Part shown: in pieces, positions 10,277-22,624 of the stretch | Numbering within the stretch: position 1 is the first letter of the stretch | Layout: each line of letters opens with the position of its first letter | Origin: Chalciporus piperatus | Taxonomy: Eukaryota > Basidiomycota > Agaricomycetes > Boletales > Boletaceae | Length of the DNA stretch: 64,000 nucleotides | NCBI GenBank assembly: GCA_038093975.1 | Contig: JBBPTG010000074.1 | Coordinates: 1 to 64,000 of the forward strand | Reading direction: 5' to 3' | Translations under genes and position numbers: made by a program | Notes under the pieces: generated by a model | What the model was told of the DNA's origin: nothing | Databases searched by the model: none | The model's input: only the letters and a program-made list of their open reading frames with translations

Positions 10277-13118
10277 TCACAATATCTCTAACACCTCGGT
10301 CCTAACAACCTTTGGAGTGCTCAACATACCTTGCACAACGATCTCATGCTCAGTAGCTACCCTTTTGTACACGCCACCTGGCTGCTGAAGGAGCAACAGC
10401 GCATCGAATGGTTCCCCAAGACGGGCGATGAGCTCCAATGCTCGAGAGTATGCGTCAGAAGGAGCCGAGGGGGGCACGTCCACCAACGAAGCGAGTATCA
10501 GTTCAGATTCAGCAAAAACGCCCGTATCAGCCTCTGAACCCGCTTCGTCAGAGTACTCATCCACCTCCAGCTCCTCCTCGCTGTCGTCATGAGGCCCTCG
10601 AATGTCCTGGATTCTGGGGTGCACCAACACGAGTCGCTCCGGTTCTTGTACAGGGAGGGAATCAGAGGTGGTGATTTCTACCTTGCCGACTCCGGTCACT
10701 TTGGCACGATAGACCGTCTCCTTCCCTTGAGACTCGGAGTTGCTCACACTCAACCCTCTCATGCGAAAGACGATGCACGGGAGATGAAGGTGACAATCCA
10801 TGAAGCGAACCGGGGGGAGACGGGTGATCCGGTCATAAATGACCATCGCATCGAGCTGTGATAACGTCGTCCGTAGTCTTTCAGTGCGTGCTTCGATGTT
10901 GGATGTCTCGGTTTCGAGGGATGGTGTGATTGCGAGGTGAGTTTCTCGGTTATAAAAGTGGGGAATGGACGGAGACGGGAGACAACTATGGTATGGGGAA
11001 GACCTTCCATTCCAGGTCAGCAAGGCCACGTTTCCAGAGCGAGTGATGACGTCCTCCAAAAAGCGGCCGTATGCAGTCTCTTTGTCGTCCACATTGAACG
11101 TATTGACCACCCTCCACACTGTCTCTACGACCTCCTTCGTGCGTCCAGAGGCATAAAGCCTTTCGCACAGGCATCGACAGGCCATAATCTCAAGTCTGTC
11201 AAATGACCAGCCGAATATCTTTGGAAGGGAGTAAATGTCGACAAATGATGGACGAGATCATGGGAACACTGACGAGTGAAATAGTGATCAAAGGTGACCG
11301 TTTTTCGTCTGTGGGGGCTAAATGCTTGTTGCGCTCGAACAGTTGTAACGCCTCTTCGTACTCTCCTTTCTTCAAATGCATGTTTCCAAGCACCTAGTGG
11401 AGACGTCAGTGCCATTGTCCCTCAGCGTTCACGAGACATACCTGGGTGTAGTAGTACGTTGTGTTGTCATCCTCGGCAGGAATCAGGTCAGTTATCCGTG
11501 ACATTGCAACAGCATGTTTTCCACAGACGAATAGGAAGATGGACTGTTCGATACGAAGTTCAATCATGTCGGAGATTCACTGGCATAACAACAGTTACAC
11601 ACCTTTAGGAGTAGCAGAAACCGATTTTCGTTCAGATTGCAGTCCCGAAACGCGAGGTCAAAGGCGCTTAACTCAGCCTCTTGATCCCCTTGACCAGCCA
11701 ATGCGAGAGCGTTTGCGATATGGCCAATAGGTGACTGGTGGACTTGAAGCGACTAGGTATGCGTTTGAGTTGATAGAAGGAACCGGGTGAGGATAGTTGA
11801 ACTTACCTTCTTGGCGTCCTCAATGGCCTCGCTCCATCGGTTTAGGCGTGTTCGTAGGAGAGCACGGTTGGCGAGCGCGTACTGGGCAGGCTCTGACGAT
11901 CCTTCGATCGCTTGTGACAATATCTCTTCAGTCTTTGTAGCGTCCTCTTGCGTCCAAGACTTGAACGCCGCTTCACTCAGGCGCATCAATGGAGGCTAAG
12001 AGGCGGGAACAACATACAGTTCGATCATAGGATGGTTAGAGATCGCGTAGGCAGGGTCTTGAGTGAATGGACACTTACATCAATGGTGAAATATAGACTT
12101 GGAATAACATTCCTGAGATTGTGAATGGTAATTATTTTGTCCTTTCGACCACACGCCAGATACTTCTCGTCAGGAGAGAGGGTGATCCACACAATCGCAG
12201 ACGTGTGCTCCACAACGGGACTGATCTGCTTGTGTGAAAGAGCGTCCCAAAACGAGACAGAAGACCCCGCAGAACATGCGATGAATCTCCCATTAGCTAC
12301 GATGGATGCGTGATTACAGGTGTTGTGAATATGCCATTCTGTGCGGGAGGATGTGGATACATTGAAGCTTGTCATTTTCCCTGGTGAAATGGCGAAAAGC
12401 TCCTGGCCATCACTGGACCAGGCGAGAGGAGTAATCCGAAATGCCTTGACTTTGACGGGGACGTCAAACAGCTTCTGGCCTGTGTGAGCATTATAGACGC
12501 GAACAGAGTCGCGATCGCGAGTGGCCGTGGCAACAAAATCGCCGCTAGGCGAGAATTTTACGCCGACGACCTGATTGTCATGCCGCAGGGGACCGACTAG
12601 TCGAACGCCGGATATGATGCTGAAGATACAGACGGTCTGGTCGTACGATCCTGTGACAAACCTCATCGAGTCATTTGAGATGTCGATCGCGTCCACTCCA
12701 GCGCCATGTTCCGCATGTTCCGTCACTTCAACCACTTTCTCGTAAGTGGTCGCGTTCCATACAACTGCCCGATTAGATGGGTGCCCCAAAGCGCCAACCA
12801 CCCAGCGCCCGTCCCTTGAAGTAACAACGCCATTGAGGTTTGCGCCCGTATTTGTTGTTGCCACCGCCTGTGCATCTTGGATCCGCCATCGTCGAATGCT
12901 ACCATCGTTTCCCCCACCCAGAATGTTTTTCCCATCTTCTGTAAAGGCGATTGCATATATTAGGACCCGACAACCGATCTCGTTTGCTCCTGCGCTGTGG
13001 GCTTTGGGAAATGTCAGTATTCCGGTCTTAACCTAGCAAATCATTCGAAAGACGCACACATCGTCGCTGAGGAAAACACAAGACTTGTTTGGTTGAAAAT
13101 TGAGCAGGGTGTTGCCAT
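10277..13118 (-). CDS. WD40 repeat plus TPR protein
   Basis: Seven exons assemble in frame to about 828 residues: 13118-13058, 13001-12079, 11995-11807, 11752-11603, 11543-11442, 11393-11274 and 11218-10277. All six introns are GT-AG (56, 83, 54, 59, 48 and 55 nt) and every junction keeps phase. Residues about 20-325 form a WD40 propeller (repeats such as IYAIAFTEDGKNILGGGNDG, VDAIDISNDSMRFVTGSYDQ, VVGVKFSPSGDFVATATRD). Residues about 330-520 are TPR helices (for example AQYALANRALLRTRLNRWSEAIEDA and HLKKGEYEEALQLFERNKHL). The C-terminal third is acidic, with DDSEEELEVDEYSDE, and has no domain I know. The WD40-then-TPR order is a recurrent multi-copy family in Agaricomycetes; its function is not established and a scaffold role is inferred. 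The first exon is short and the start is the least certain part. Confidence 0.85.
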
Positions 13119-14006
13119 GCCTCGCGACAAGAACACCTACATTCGGCTTCTCCCGCAGATACCTTTCCGGCAGACACGTTTCCTTCTATTCGGCCGCGTC
13201 ACTTAGCAACTCTCGACGTCGAGGTTATATTCTGCAAGTGTTGGCAAGTGTCTCGTGATTACATCTAGCATCGTCTTCGGCATCTCGTTAACGATGGTTG
13301 ATTACCTGGTGCTAACGACGGATCGCGCATCCAAAATGAACGATGATTCTGCGAATACCTTCCAATAAGCTGCGTCCGGTAATCACGGAAAAGCTCACTA
13401 GTAAAGGAAAGGATCAGAGTCCTTGGATATCGATGACTTGGAACGTTTGCGGTGTACGTCGTGAATTCAAATGTGGACTGTTCGTGAGGTAACCTGTACG
13501 ACAACTCAGCTGTACCCTCGTTAGTCTGGGATTGCGACGATAGTGGAAAAAAAGTGAACCCAGGACGAAATATGAGCTACGTAATATGCCATCGTTCGTG
13601 TTCCGAGTCGCGCATCCCGAAGAACCATCAACAGACGATCCAGATTCCTGAGGAAGAACAAACGCTGTAACACGGAATGTGCATAGTATTTGCCGGAAGG
13701 TGCCGATGTGGAGTCACCGAGCCGGAACCACTTCAGGGCACAAGCGGATTCAAGTGCCTAAGAGGGCCACTCTACTGCCAGTCTATCCAGCTCCGTATTC
13801 AGAATGTTCGGATCTAAGTTCAAACAAGAAAAGATACTCCCAGGAAATACATGAACCAACGTTCCAATACCAAGCAAAATGGCCCAGATTTGTAACATGA
13901 AAACCGATACCGTAACCGAAACCTCTCAATCCAACTATCAAACATTAATTTCAAAATTCTTCACCCATACACTCCTTTAGTCACAATCCCTTTGATCGTA
14001 ATCCCA
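13119..14006. other. Intergenic region between divergently spaced minus-strand genes
   Basis: It holds the promoter of the WD40-TPR gene and the 3' flank of the GH25 gene. I see no gene, and no TATA box close to the WD40-TPR start. Confidence 0.4.
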
Positions 14007-14925
14007 TTATTTGGCGAAAACGTTCAAATCAAACTTTCCAGAAGCTGAAACGTCGGTGTACTGGTGACCAGCGACATTGCCACTCCAGCTGGAGGGATCA
14101 CTAGTCAGTAACCTTGCACCTGACGTCCAATAACCTGACAGGAACTCACCCGCCGAATGGAGTGCCAAGGGACAATGACTAGCCCGCGGAGTAACATCAG
14201 TACCCAATCAGTACCCCCGTGAGTAGCCTAGGCCCTTACCTTTACGTTGTTGTAGGTTGCGAACCACAGAGGAGCCGAGTTATCAAGAATAACAGAGTAT
14301 GAGCCAAAGATGTTTGACCATTCCTATCAATATCGCAATGTAAGTTACTGCAAAAACCCCATCTGAGATGACTTACGCCAGGGCTGGTGTAGATACCCCA
14401 GACATATCCAGATGCTTTGATGGCCGAAATGATCTCACGTGCGACGGCCAAGTTTCCACTGTGCCCGTAGTTCCACTGACCAGTTGTTGTGAGCGACGCA
14501 ATGGCTACCCATACGAAACCCGTGCTACATACGTTGTTGCAGTATACATTGTCGACCTCGAAATCAACCCAAATGCGGCCAATGTCCATGTGGTTGTTGG
14601 AAAAGGCCCGACCGATTTCTGCGATTTGTGTAGCGAACGATTTGCATTTGTTGCCAGAACCAGTGCAAGGGAACCAGTAAGTGTCGATGTTGGTGTATCC
14701 TGCGGCACGAGCGTTTTTGTAGGAGGGAACGAAGTTGGGGTCAACCTCGCCGCCGACCGAGCATGCCTCCTCGTAACCACGAATAACAGCTTTGGTAAAG
14801 CCCTCGGAGCGGGCTTTGGAATACGTGGCCTCGGAAACCAGGGAAGAAGAATCTACACCATAGATCATGGCGAGAGATGGAGATACCAAAGCGATGGCGA
14901 CCAGAATACCGAAGCGCGCGAGCAT
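14007..14925 (-). CDS. GH25-type lysozyme-like secreted muramidase (copy 1)
   Basis: Four exons (14925-14377, 14323-14240, 14178-14150, 14088-14007) give 247 residues. Residues 1-19 are a signal peptide ending PSLA. The mature start MIYGVDSSSLVS carries the GH25 N-terminal Asp, and WVDFEVDN carries the D-x-E pair expected of the catalytic acid and its partner. Four cysteines (near the CTGSGNKC and YCNNVC stretches) suggest disulfides. The C-terminus GHQYTDVSASGKFDLNVF closes the TIM barrel. GH25 enzymes cleave the MurNAc-GlcNAc bond of peptidoglycan, so the likely target is bacterial wall outside the cell. Exon lengths (549, 84, 29, 82) are identical to those of the paralog at 18365-19268, and a GH18 chitinase lies between the two on the same strand. 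Confidence 0.9.
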
Positions 14926-14993
14926 TGTGAGGATATGTTGTAGTGGTGATGTTTCTGCTCAAGTTGTGAGAATTCGCTCTTCATCTGTGAGTA

Positions 14994-15000
14994 CTTATAC
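14994..15000 (-). promoter_or_regulatory. Probable TATA box of GH25 copy 1
   Basis: GTATAAG on the minus strand lies about 70 bp before the ATG at 14925, a usual distance for secreted-enzyme genes in these fungi. Confidence 0.5.
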
Positions 15001-15953
15001 CTCGGGATTCCTCCTGTTAATGGTACTATTGAATTGATGCACGCATACTTGAGTACCTCCTGGATCTGTCAATCATCGGAAGTTAAGGCCTCAGGAAGAG
15101 GAGGATGGGCGGTGTTCTATGAAGGTTGTGTGGTAATATGCAGTGCATGGATACGCACAAGGCAGTTACCAGAATACGTATGTTGATACCAACCCCACGG
15201 AGAGAATGAGCTGCCTGAGGGGCTGTCCGGGTCGACGTCCTGGCAACACAGGCAGTCTCGGAGCGCACACTTGGCGGCCTGTACTGGATATAAACGTTCA
15301 CTTGTTCTAATCTATCAGTCGGGGGAAATCAGTGGATTGGGAATCCTGTTGTACCGCCTTTTCCGTGCAGGCGTTGGTTAGTGATGCATGATGCATGATG
15401 ACCCACCTCTGCGATCCAGCATGGGATCTGCCAACCCTTGGCAGGCACCAGCCATTTCTTGGACCGCCTTGACCCCGATCAGTCTGCGCAGCTTAAAGTT
15501 AACTCAGACTCATCTGAAAAGATTCTCGAGCGTTTCCCAGCATAAATGGATGGATAAAATATCTAGGTCTGGTGTTCGACGCCACAATTGACCCAACTCG
15601 AGCAGGTCAACGCAACACATTGGAGGAGGATACAAGTTTTCACCCGGCCGTATGTCGTGAACTTTCCCTAAAGAGACTGTCAGGCATACTCATACAGCGG
15701 ACATGGAAAGAGACTCGTCACCGCGAGCAATGACTTGGATTGTAGCGCTTTTAAGGCGCGTAGGTGCATCGCCACCTGGAACTTGAAATGCTTCTGTTTG
15801 CCCAGCCTCATCATTTCTTTGGTATCAGACGGCAAGACGAAAATATTATGGTTTGGATTATCATTTGCCATACATATGTGCAGCCCATGTGATCAGGAGA
15901 ATGCAAAGGGGAAAATCATTCCACCACGCCAAGCCAATTTGCGCTATCCATGA
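15001..15953. other. No gene seen
   Basis: No supported gene. The part from about 15860 on is the 3' flank of the chitinase; it is duplicated at 43868-43966, so the duplication extends past the coding sequence. Confidence 0.45.
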
Positions 15954-17619
15954 TCACTGACCCGTGAGCGCTTTCTTCACAGCGGTATCATATCGATTGT
16001 TGGCTGTGGTGTACTCGGTCAGCATTGTTCAAGATTCCGACTACATTAGACACCTACCATACACTTCAGACATGTCCCACAGCATTGCACCTCCAAAAGA
16101 GCTGTATTTGCTCTTGGTTTCCTTGAAGATGGTAGCCAGCCTGGTGGCATCGACGTAGCCAGAACCCGCAGCGGTGGACGATCCTGGGCCGCCGATGTAC
16201 ACCTTCACGTTCCTGTTCGGTGATCTGGTCTTCGCCCATGCATCCCTGATTCGCAGATCAGATCTTCAGATAGATCAGCATCGAGTGACTCTTACCAGCT
16301 ACCAAAGTTCCAAGCCTATGGTGCAATCAGTGAGTCAGGATAAGCAATGAACAAGAGGCTCGTACCCAGTTGTTGTTGAAGTTCTGGAGCCCACACCAGT
16401 TGTTATCTATGACGGTTAGGCGAACAAAATCCCTTCTGGATATATATGTAGCACCTACAGAATTGCACAAAGACAGCATCAAAGCCGAACTGGTTGAGTG
16501 TGGCGCCCATCCCACGGTCTGGGAATTCGCACCCAGGAGCTAATAATGCGCGTAAGACTTTATGAATAAACGGGTTGGCCATTGACTTACAAGCTGTGAT
16601 ATAATATCTTCATGGAATTACAACTGTGAGTTCATCCTGCCTGTCCAGTTAACTGTCCGGCTCACTTTTTGTTGCTGGCGTCCATCAACGCACGGAGGGT
16701 TGTCAGGAATGCAACGAGACCAGTCTGAGTGCCTCCCTCGATAGATAAATCAATTCTTCACACATCATTAGTTATTCAACTTATACCCATACCCAGCAAA
16801 GTTGAGATACTCACCCGTCCAGGACCGCATCACCAAACGGACGTGTATTGCTTTGACCTCCGAGGAAAAGATCCCAAATAGTCTGCGCAAATTGCTTGCC
16901 TTCTGCGTCGTTCTGTAAATTCGTGTTGGATATTGGCCCGCCGAGCGACAGTGTGATCGCCTTGCCCGCTGCCTGGCATGCCTGGATCTGGTGTGCCATG
17001 AAACTGCAGTCCCGAAGGGAACTGTCAGGGAAGAAGGCTGAACATGACTGGAAAGGAGATAAATTAACCCGGCTTTGAGAATGTCATACAAGGTACTTTG
17101 GCTCGAACTCACGTTGGCAAGATTTATGGACGGAAGAACGTCTCTAGAGTAAAACTCGTCGAGGTAGGCCATCGGGATCATGTCGACGGTGTCATCCTGT
17201 CATTCAAATCCCGGTAGGTTATCATTGGAATGCGATATTGTCGTGGGGGTGGTCCGACTCAGGTTGCAGTAGTAGTTGAGGGGTTGCTGCCATTTACTGG
17301 GATCGGTTAGATGGGCAGCGCCGTACGAGTTCTGTCCCCAGTATCTGTGTGAAAAAGCGCCATAGTGAGCAAATTTGATCCGTGGCCAGGGCATCACTTG
17401 GAGCGCAGAGGCACTACAAGACTCACACTACAAGCTGACATTGATGCGACGTCAGCATGGAATCGTTGCCATCGAGGAATGAATCGGACTTACATTTGAA
17501 GTCGAAGAAATGTTAAATGCATTAGCCATGGGCAGGCCGACAAGCTGCAGCAACGCCAATGTAGACGTTGCTAAGCTCGCAAACGAGCGAAGCCTAGTCC
17601 CAGACTGAGAGTGGGTCAT
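15954..17619 (-). pseudogene. GH18 class III chitinase 1, catalytic motif and one splice donor altered
   Basis: Twelve exons can be traced by comparison with the paralog at 51544. Exon 1 (17619-17494) encodes a signal peptide and FNISSTSN. An 8-nt micro-exon (17434-17427) and exon 3 from 17344 (YWGQNSYGAA) follow. The substrate-side motif ITLSLGG is present, as are QFYNNWCGL and the closing SFGGAMLWDM. The family catalytic motif DGxDxDxE reads DGIDLSIEGG: the catalytic Glu remains but the preceding Asp is Ser. The donor after exon 3 reads AACCTGAGT where paralogs read AAG-GTGAGT or AAG-GTAAGT, so this intron lacks a GT and retention leads to a stop. The protein would end after the barrel (KKALTGQ) without a chitin-binding module. 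It is either a decayed or a strongly divergent copy; a sequence error at the donor cannot be excluded. Confidence 0.8.
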
Positions 17620-17698
17620 GGTGCACTGGAGAATACACGGAAGAGTGATGTCGTGTCAGGAGGAGCGGGATCCTGAGTTTGTTCCTCCAAGTCATTGG

Positions 17699-17710
17699 GC
17701 TTTATACCCA
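17699..17710 (-). promoter_or_regulatory. TATA box and conserved promoter block of chitinase 1
   Basis: GGGTATAAAGCCC on the minus strand lies about 82 bp before the ATG. The surrounding 130 bp closely match the promoter of the chitinase at 51544, so the promoter was duplicated with the gene. Confidence 0.6.
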
Positions 17711-17739
17711 TCCACAGAGGAACATGATGTTATTAATAT

Positions 17740-18364
17740 GTATACACTGGCAGTCCATGTAATTGGAGGGACACGTTCAGGCTGGATGTAAGTATGTCAT
17801 TGTCAACTGATGCTGGCAGCCGAATGGAAAGCGGATCTATACTTCAATAGGAATGATCTCTGCTGCCCCACTGGCAGCCTCAAACTCCGAGTCCCTTTTG
17901 AAGCATAAGCTGACTTCTCCATTTGATTGAGACCACGTCAAGGTCCGTCAAAGAAGCATTCATTTCTGCTTTCAAGCCGTCTCTGATTATGTGATAGAGT
18001 GAGTACTATGGACCGCTACATACTTACGAAGGTGCGCGTTTCGGGTCCATGACCCCATCCATGCCAGGTTGACGATGATCATGTGCTGCTTGTAAATCCC
18101 GGTCATTGATGTGGTTGTCATTTGGTTGTCATTTACAATTTCAGCCTAAGGAAATCTCTCGGTGGCAAATTTCATGCTGACGTTTCGGCAGCGAACCTTC
18201 CGAACCGAACTACCACGTCATTTGATAATGGCAGATGGTTTTACTATGCTGCAAAGGCCTTAAGGGCACCTATATCACACAAGCTGGTCAACCACGAATC
18301 CGACTACCAAACAACTCCATGCCAAACGAAGGATCCCCCGCCCACGAATCCCACCATTATCCCA
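17740..18364. other. Promoter side of chitinase 1 and 3' flank of GH25 copy 2; no gene
   Basis: No supported gene in about 620 bp. Confidence 0.4.
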
Positions 18365-19268
18365 TCAGGCGGCGAAGACGTTCAAGTCGAATAATCCGGA
18401 AGCGGAAACATCGGTGTATTGGTGGCCAGCAGCGGAGCCACTCCAACTAGAGAGTTCGCTGATCAGTCATCTCAACGCCTACTGACACTACGGAATACTC
18501 ACCCGCCGAAGGGAATGGTGATAAACAAAGACTAGATCACGGATTAACATCAATTATCCCCATTGGGAAAGGTAGGATCCTTACCTGAGAGTTGTCATAG
18601 TCTGCGAACCACAGAGGAGTCGAGCTATCGAGCACAACGCCATAAGAACCAAACATGTTTGACCATTCCTGTCAGGGGTTGTTGAGTCGTTGGAAAACCC
18701 AACATCGGAGAGAACTTACGCCAGGGCTGCTGTAGATACCCCAGACATATCCGGATGCTTCGATAGCCGAAACGATCTCACGTGCGACGGCCAAATTTCC
18801 GCTGTACCCATAGTTCCACTGACCACCTTTCAGCGACACGACGACGAACCGTACGAAATCTATCCCACATAGGTTGTTACAGTATACACTGTCGACCTCG
18901 AAATCAATCCAGATGCGGCCAATGTTCACGTGGTTGTTGGAAAAGGTCTGACCGATTTCTGCAATTTGCGTAGCGAACGATTTGCATGCGTTACCAGATC
19001 CAGTGCAGGGGAACCAGTATGTGTCGATGTTCAAGGTATATCCTGCAGCCCAAGCGTTATTGTAGGAGCCTACGAAGTTGGGGTCGACCTCTCCGCCAAC
19101 CGAGAATGCTTCCTCGTAGCCACGAATGACAGCTTTGGTGAAGCCCTCGGAGAGCGCTTTCGCGTACGTAGCCTCGGATACAAGGCTAGACGAATCTACG
19201 CCATAGATAATGGCGAGAGATGGAGACGCCAAGGCGATGGCGGCGAGAACTGCGACAGAGGTCAACAT
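18365..19268 (-). CDS. GH25-type lysozyme-like secreted muramidase (copy 2)
   Basis: Exons 19268-18720, 18668-18585, 18531-18503 and 18446-18365 give 247 residues with the same exon lengths (549, 84, 29, 82) as copy 1. The signal peptide ends SPSLA and the mature start IIYGVDSSSLVS keeps the N-terminal Asp. WIDFEVDS keeps the D-x-E pair. The C-terminus is GHQYTDVSASGLFDLNVFAA. Compared with copy 1 it has a one-residue insertion after GYT and a compensating deletion before GGQWNYG, so the overall length is unchanged. No feature looks inactivating. The likely role is secreted peptidoglycan hydrolysis, as for copy 1. Confidence 0.9.
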
Positions 19269-22200
19269 CTAGAAGATATGTGGTAACAAGGGAGTTCCCG
19301 TGGATACGTCGCTTCGAGGCTGTTGGGGTGATTGCGCACACGCCCTTGGGAATAGGCCAGCACATAGTAAGGACCAGCCATGCGGATTTTGCTCAGTTGT
19401 AATGATTTCAAAACCTGCTGTATCTGTCGATCATTGGCCCTAGGGCCTGTGACATAGGCAGCATTGGCGTGCTGGAGAAGATGGACGGTCCTAATGGCAA
19501 CCATATACAATTTCGTTCAGTGAAAACCACATTGTCACGTATCATATACACGTGGAGGCATGTCACGAGAACTCACGACAGGGTTGCCAGAAATACTGAC
19601 CTCTGACTTTCCAACGTCAGGGAGGGGACGTGCCTGTCTTCGTAGGTAGTTGAGAAAAGCCTATTGTCAAATTCTGAACACACGTGAGCCTACATAGCGC
19701 GCTCGAGTGGCAGTACACATGATCATGAACGATCACCTGTTCGGATATATCAGGAGACACCACCTGCCAACTCCCATTGGTGGCGAAGCCTTGTGGGAGG
19801 GCCTGTTTTGCTTCCTGTTCCTCATCTGTGCAGTCGGTGATCTATTCGGCCTCCGTTGTGTGAGAAGGTAGAGTTTGGTCACTGAACTGAGACGCGAATA
19901 AGTCGAGACTTGCACGTACTAGATGAGAACCCTACATCCCGATTCGGAGCGGGTGCATCTTCGAAGTGTGATTCAGAGGAAGTCATAATGCAAGTCTAGA
20001 CTCGATAACGTTGGCCCGCAGTATCCAAACACGCCGGAGCATACAGGAAAATCATATCCGGAGTCTCAGAGCCATTCCCTTGTGACACCGATGTCCCCGC
20101 CAGTCGGAATTCGTGCTCGCTGAACCGTCCGCTGCTGAATACGAAGTGCATAGTCGGTCTGGTACTGCGACTCCCATTGAACGTTTGCGTCGCTCGCCCC
20201 AGCGTCGGCTAGCTTCGGCATTTCGATGCATCAACAGAGTGGGTGATAGCCACGGAACCCGAAGTGCGGTCGGATCTAATACTCGGTGCGGACTTCGATG
20301 ACGACCGACATCTTGAACTTCGGCAATTCTATATGGTTGCTAAACGGTTTCATAGGTACCCAATCACAGCACCTGCATCTCCGGCATCTAGACAATGGTT
20401 TCGAGTCATTCAAGCTGAATCATACATCCTTGGATATCGGTTTCACGGTGCTGTGACAAAACGGAAGGAACTTGAACGACGTCTCCGGGTGTACTCAGAT
20501 AGTCCGGGACTTCACTTACCGATGAATCAGCGGATAGCGAATACAGCGAGTTCGCGCCAATATGGCCCAATCAGCGCTCAGCAATCAAAGACTTGAGGAA
20601 TCGAAAGCGGGCATGACCGTGCGAACGTACGGAGTCCAGCCATTTCGGAAGATCTGGCCTCGGGTCGAGTGGAAGATATCCTCGATATCAGGGAACGTGT
20701 CAGTGGCAGTAACCGGCCAACTGAAGCTGTACCTACAGCATTCCAATGAACCACCGGCCAACAGACGCGTATCATTTTCCTGTGCACCCTCCAGATCTCA
20801 TGGCACATGGGAATCCCATTTCTCCATTTTTCGTGACCATACACCGTTCCGCATCGAATTCGGAGAGGCGATCTCCGACGTCGAAAGGGTAAATAGTAGT
20901 AACTGCTCGAGTTTGGCTCCAGTATTGCTCGGCATCTAGACATGAGCCCGAGCTGAATCAAGATAACTGGCACAGCATGACGAAACGATGGAGGAAAGTA
21001 GTATCCCCAAACCAGACTCTCGATTAGCAGAAGGCAGTCATTCTGCTCTACTGAGAGGAGGAAGGTGGCGGGGACGCTTGTTGAAAGAGTGGAGACGACG
21101 CCCCGACCAAGATACTGCTAAATGCAGATAGCTTACGGATGACGAGGTACAGGCAACCTCATTTCAACCAACTGGACCGAGACAGGGTAAATTTCAAAGT
21201 TCCTTCTTCCGGGTCTACAAGGTCCGTGTGCCACTACGGCATCAAGTACTTGGTCTGTAATTGACGTGAATGGAGCAATTGCGATAACGGTGGTTTGCCC
21301 TGGCCGAGACCGCCGCCGACCTACGAAATCCCACGTGCCAGATCGGGTTCCACATTATGGAGTTGTGCCTGTCACAAATGGCATAAACATGGAATCATGA
21401 AGGGACCACATACACTCATGACAATGACAGCAGCCTGATGGAATCCTATGAGGATCCCGAGTGTGACCTTCGATGAAGAAGCGCCACCAGACCCCAGGGG
21501 CATGGCTATCTAGAATGCGAGTGCCAGGTCCTGTGGAGTTTTCGATCGTCCGAGAGCAGAAAATAGCCCATGTCATCGTATAGCCGTGACGGAACCACCA
21601 GACCGTTCTCACCATTGAGTCACCAACCGGATGGCGCAGTCTCCCGCCTTTCCAGAATCCTCGGGAGCGAGCTGGAGTGATCATTAAACTTACGCCGCGG
21701 GAAGACAACGAGAGGGTCCGCTAGCATGACGTCGCTCCACATACAAATACTACTGATCAGCGCTCGCCTCGCTTCGCCCAAGATCTACGGTGGTAACGCC
21801 GCATCATCAAACCAATCCTGGGCGCCCATCGGGTGATCTTGACATAGCGCCTTTGTTCTTGAAGCGTGGGAAACAAGAAGGCCATGCAAAATCAACTGTT
21901 GCAGAGGCGCTGGGAGCCGGCCAGTCCGAGACTCTGAGTCATGCGTCTGGATCAGTGAATTTCTACTAAAGGGGGAACGTCTGACTGAGTCATGAGCTTC
22001 ACGTCCTGCCCGCTCTGGACTGAAACGTCTCGAAGTCAGGTCTCCTTCACGGGACAGGCCTGAGAAGGTCGGAGGAAAAGTCGGCGCCGTCGAGGTTGCG
22101 GTTCACATGTTGGCCAAGAGAAAAGACCCTGGAAGAGAATTGGTCCCGTAATGGGAAATTTCCAGCTTCCGCTTGAAAGCTGTGCTGTGAAATCAACAAT

Positions 22201-22533
22201 AGGCAATTGTAGATTATCTTCAAGTTAGACGTTCAATTTGTATCCTCCTACACAGCCTTGGCTTCATCTTGACGCTGTGTGCTGCTACGTGCGATGCCAA
22301 TCATCCATGAATCAAGTATTTGTTAGCTGAACCAAGGTATTTGACCACAGCTTGACGGTGTCACCATATCAACAAAAGAGGATCTAGATTCTAATCATAA
22401 TTCCTGTACGTACTCGCCCTGAGTTTGCCTACGTGTTGGCAGGGGAAAGTCATGCATCACTTTGAATGTACCTCGCCGTGATGCGGACATATACCCGGAA
22501 GGAGGGGTTGGCACTGACCACTCACGGCTCGGG
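19269..22533. other. 3.2 kb without a recognisable gene
   Basis: Many open frames overlap on both strands between 20050 and 21710, but none shows a domain, signal peptide or splice pattern I can support. A 36-bp block at 21012-21047 recurs at 49126-49161. Confidence 0.45.
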
Positions 22534-22540
22534 TATATAA
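22534..22540 (+). promoter_or_regulatory. TATA box of the peroxygenase gene
   Basis: TATATAA lies about 90 bp before the ATG at 22625. Confidence 0.55.
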
Positions 22541-22624
22541 CCTTGACTCAGTCTCCAGTTATCACACATCTACCCCGCTTCCCTCTCCACTGAGTTATCT
22601 ACTATAGCATATACAACGACCGCC

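Noticed and set aside
14368..14943. 191-codon plus-strand open frame
   Set aside because: It is antisense to the first exon of GH25 copy 1, which has a signal peptide, catalytic residues and paralog support.
20243..20973. Overlapping open frames of 115-130 codons on both strands
   Set aside because: Composition is equal on both strands and no family or splice signals were recognised.
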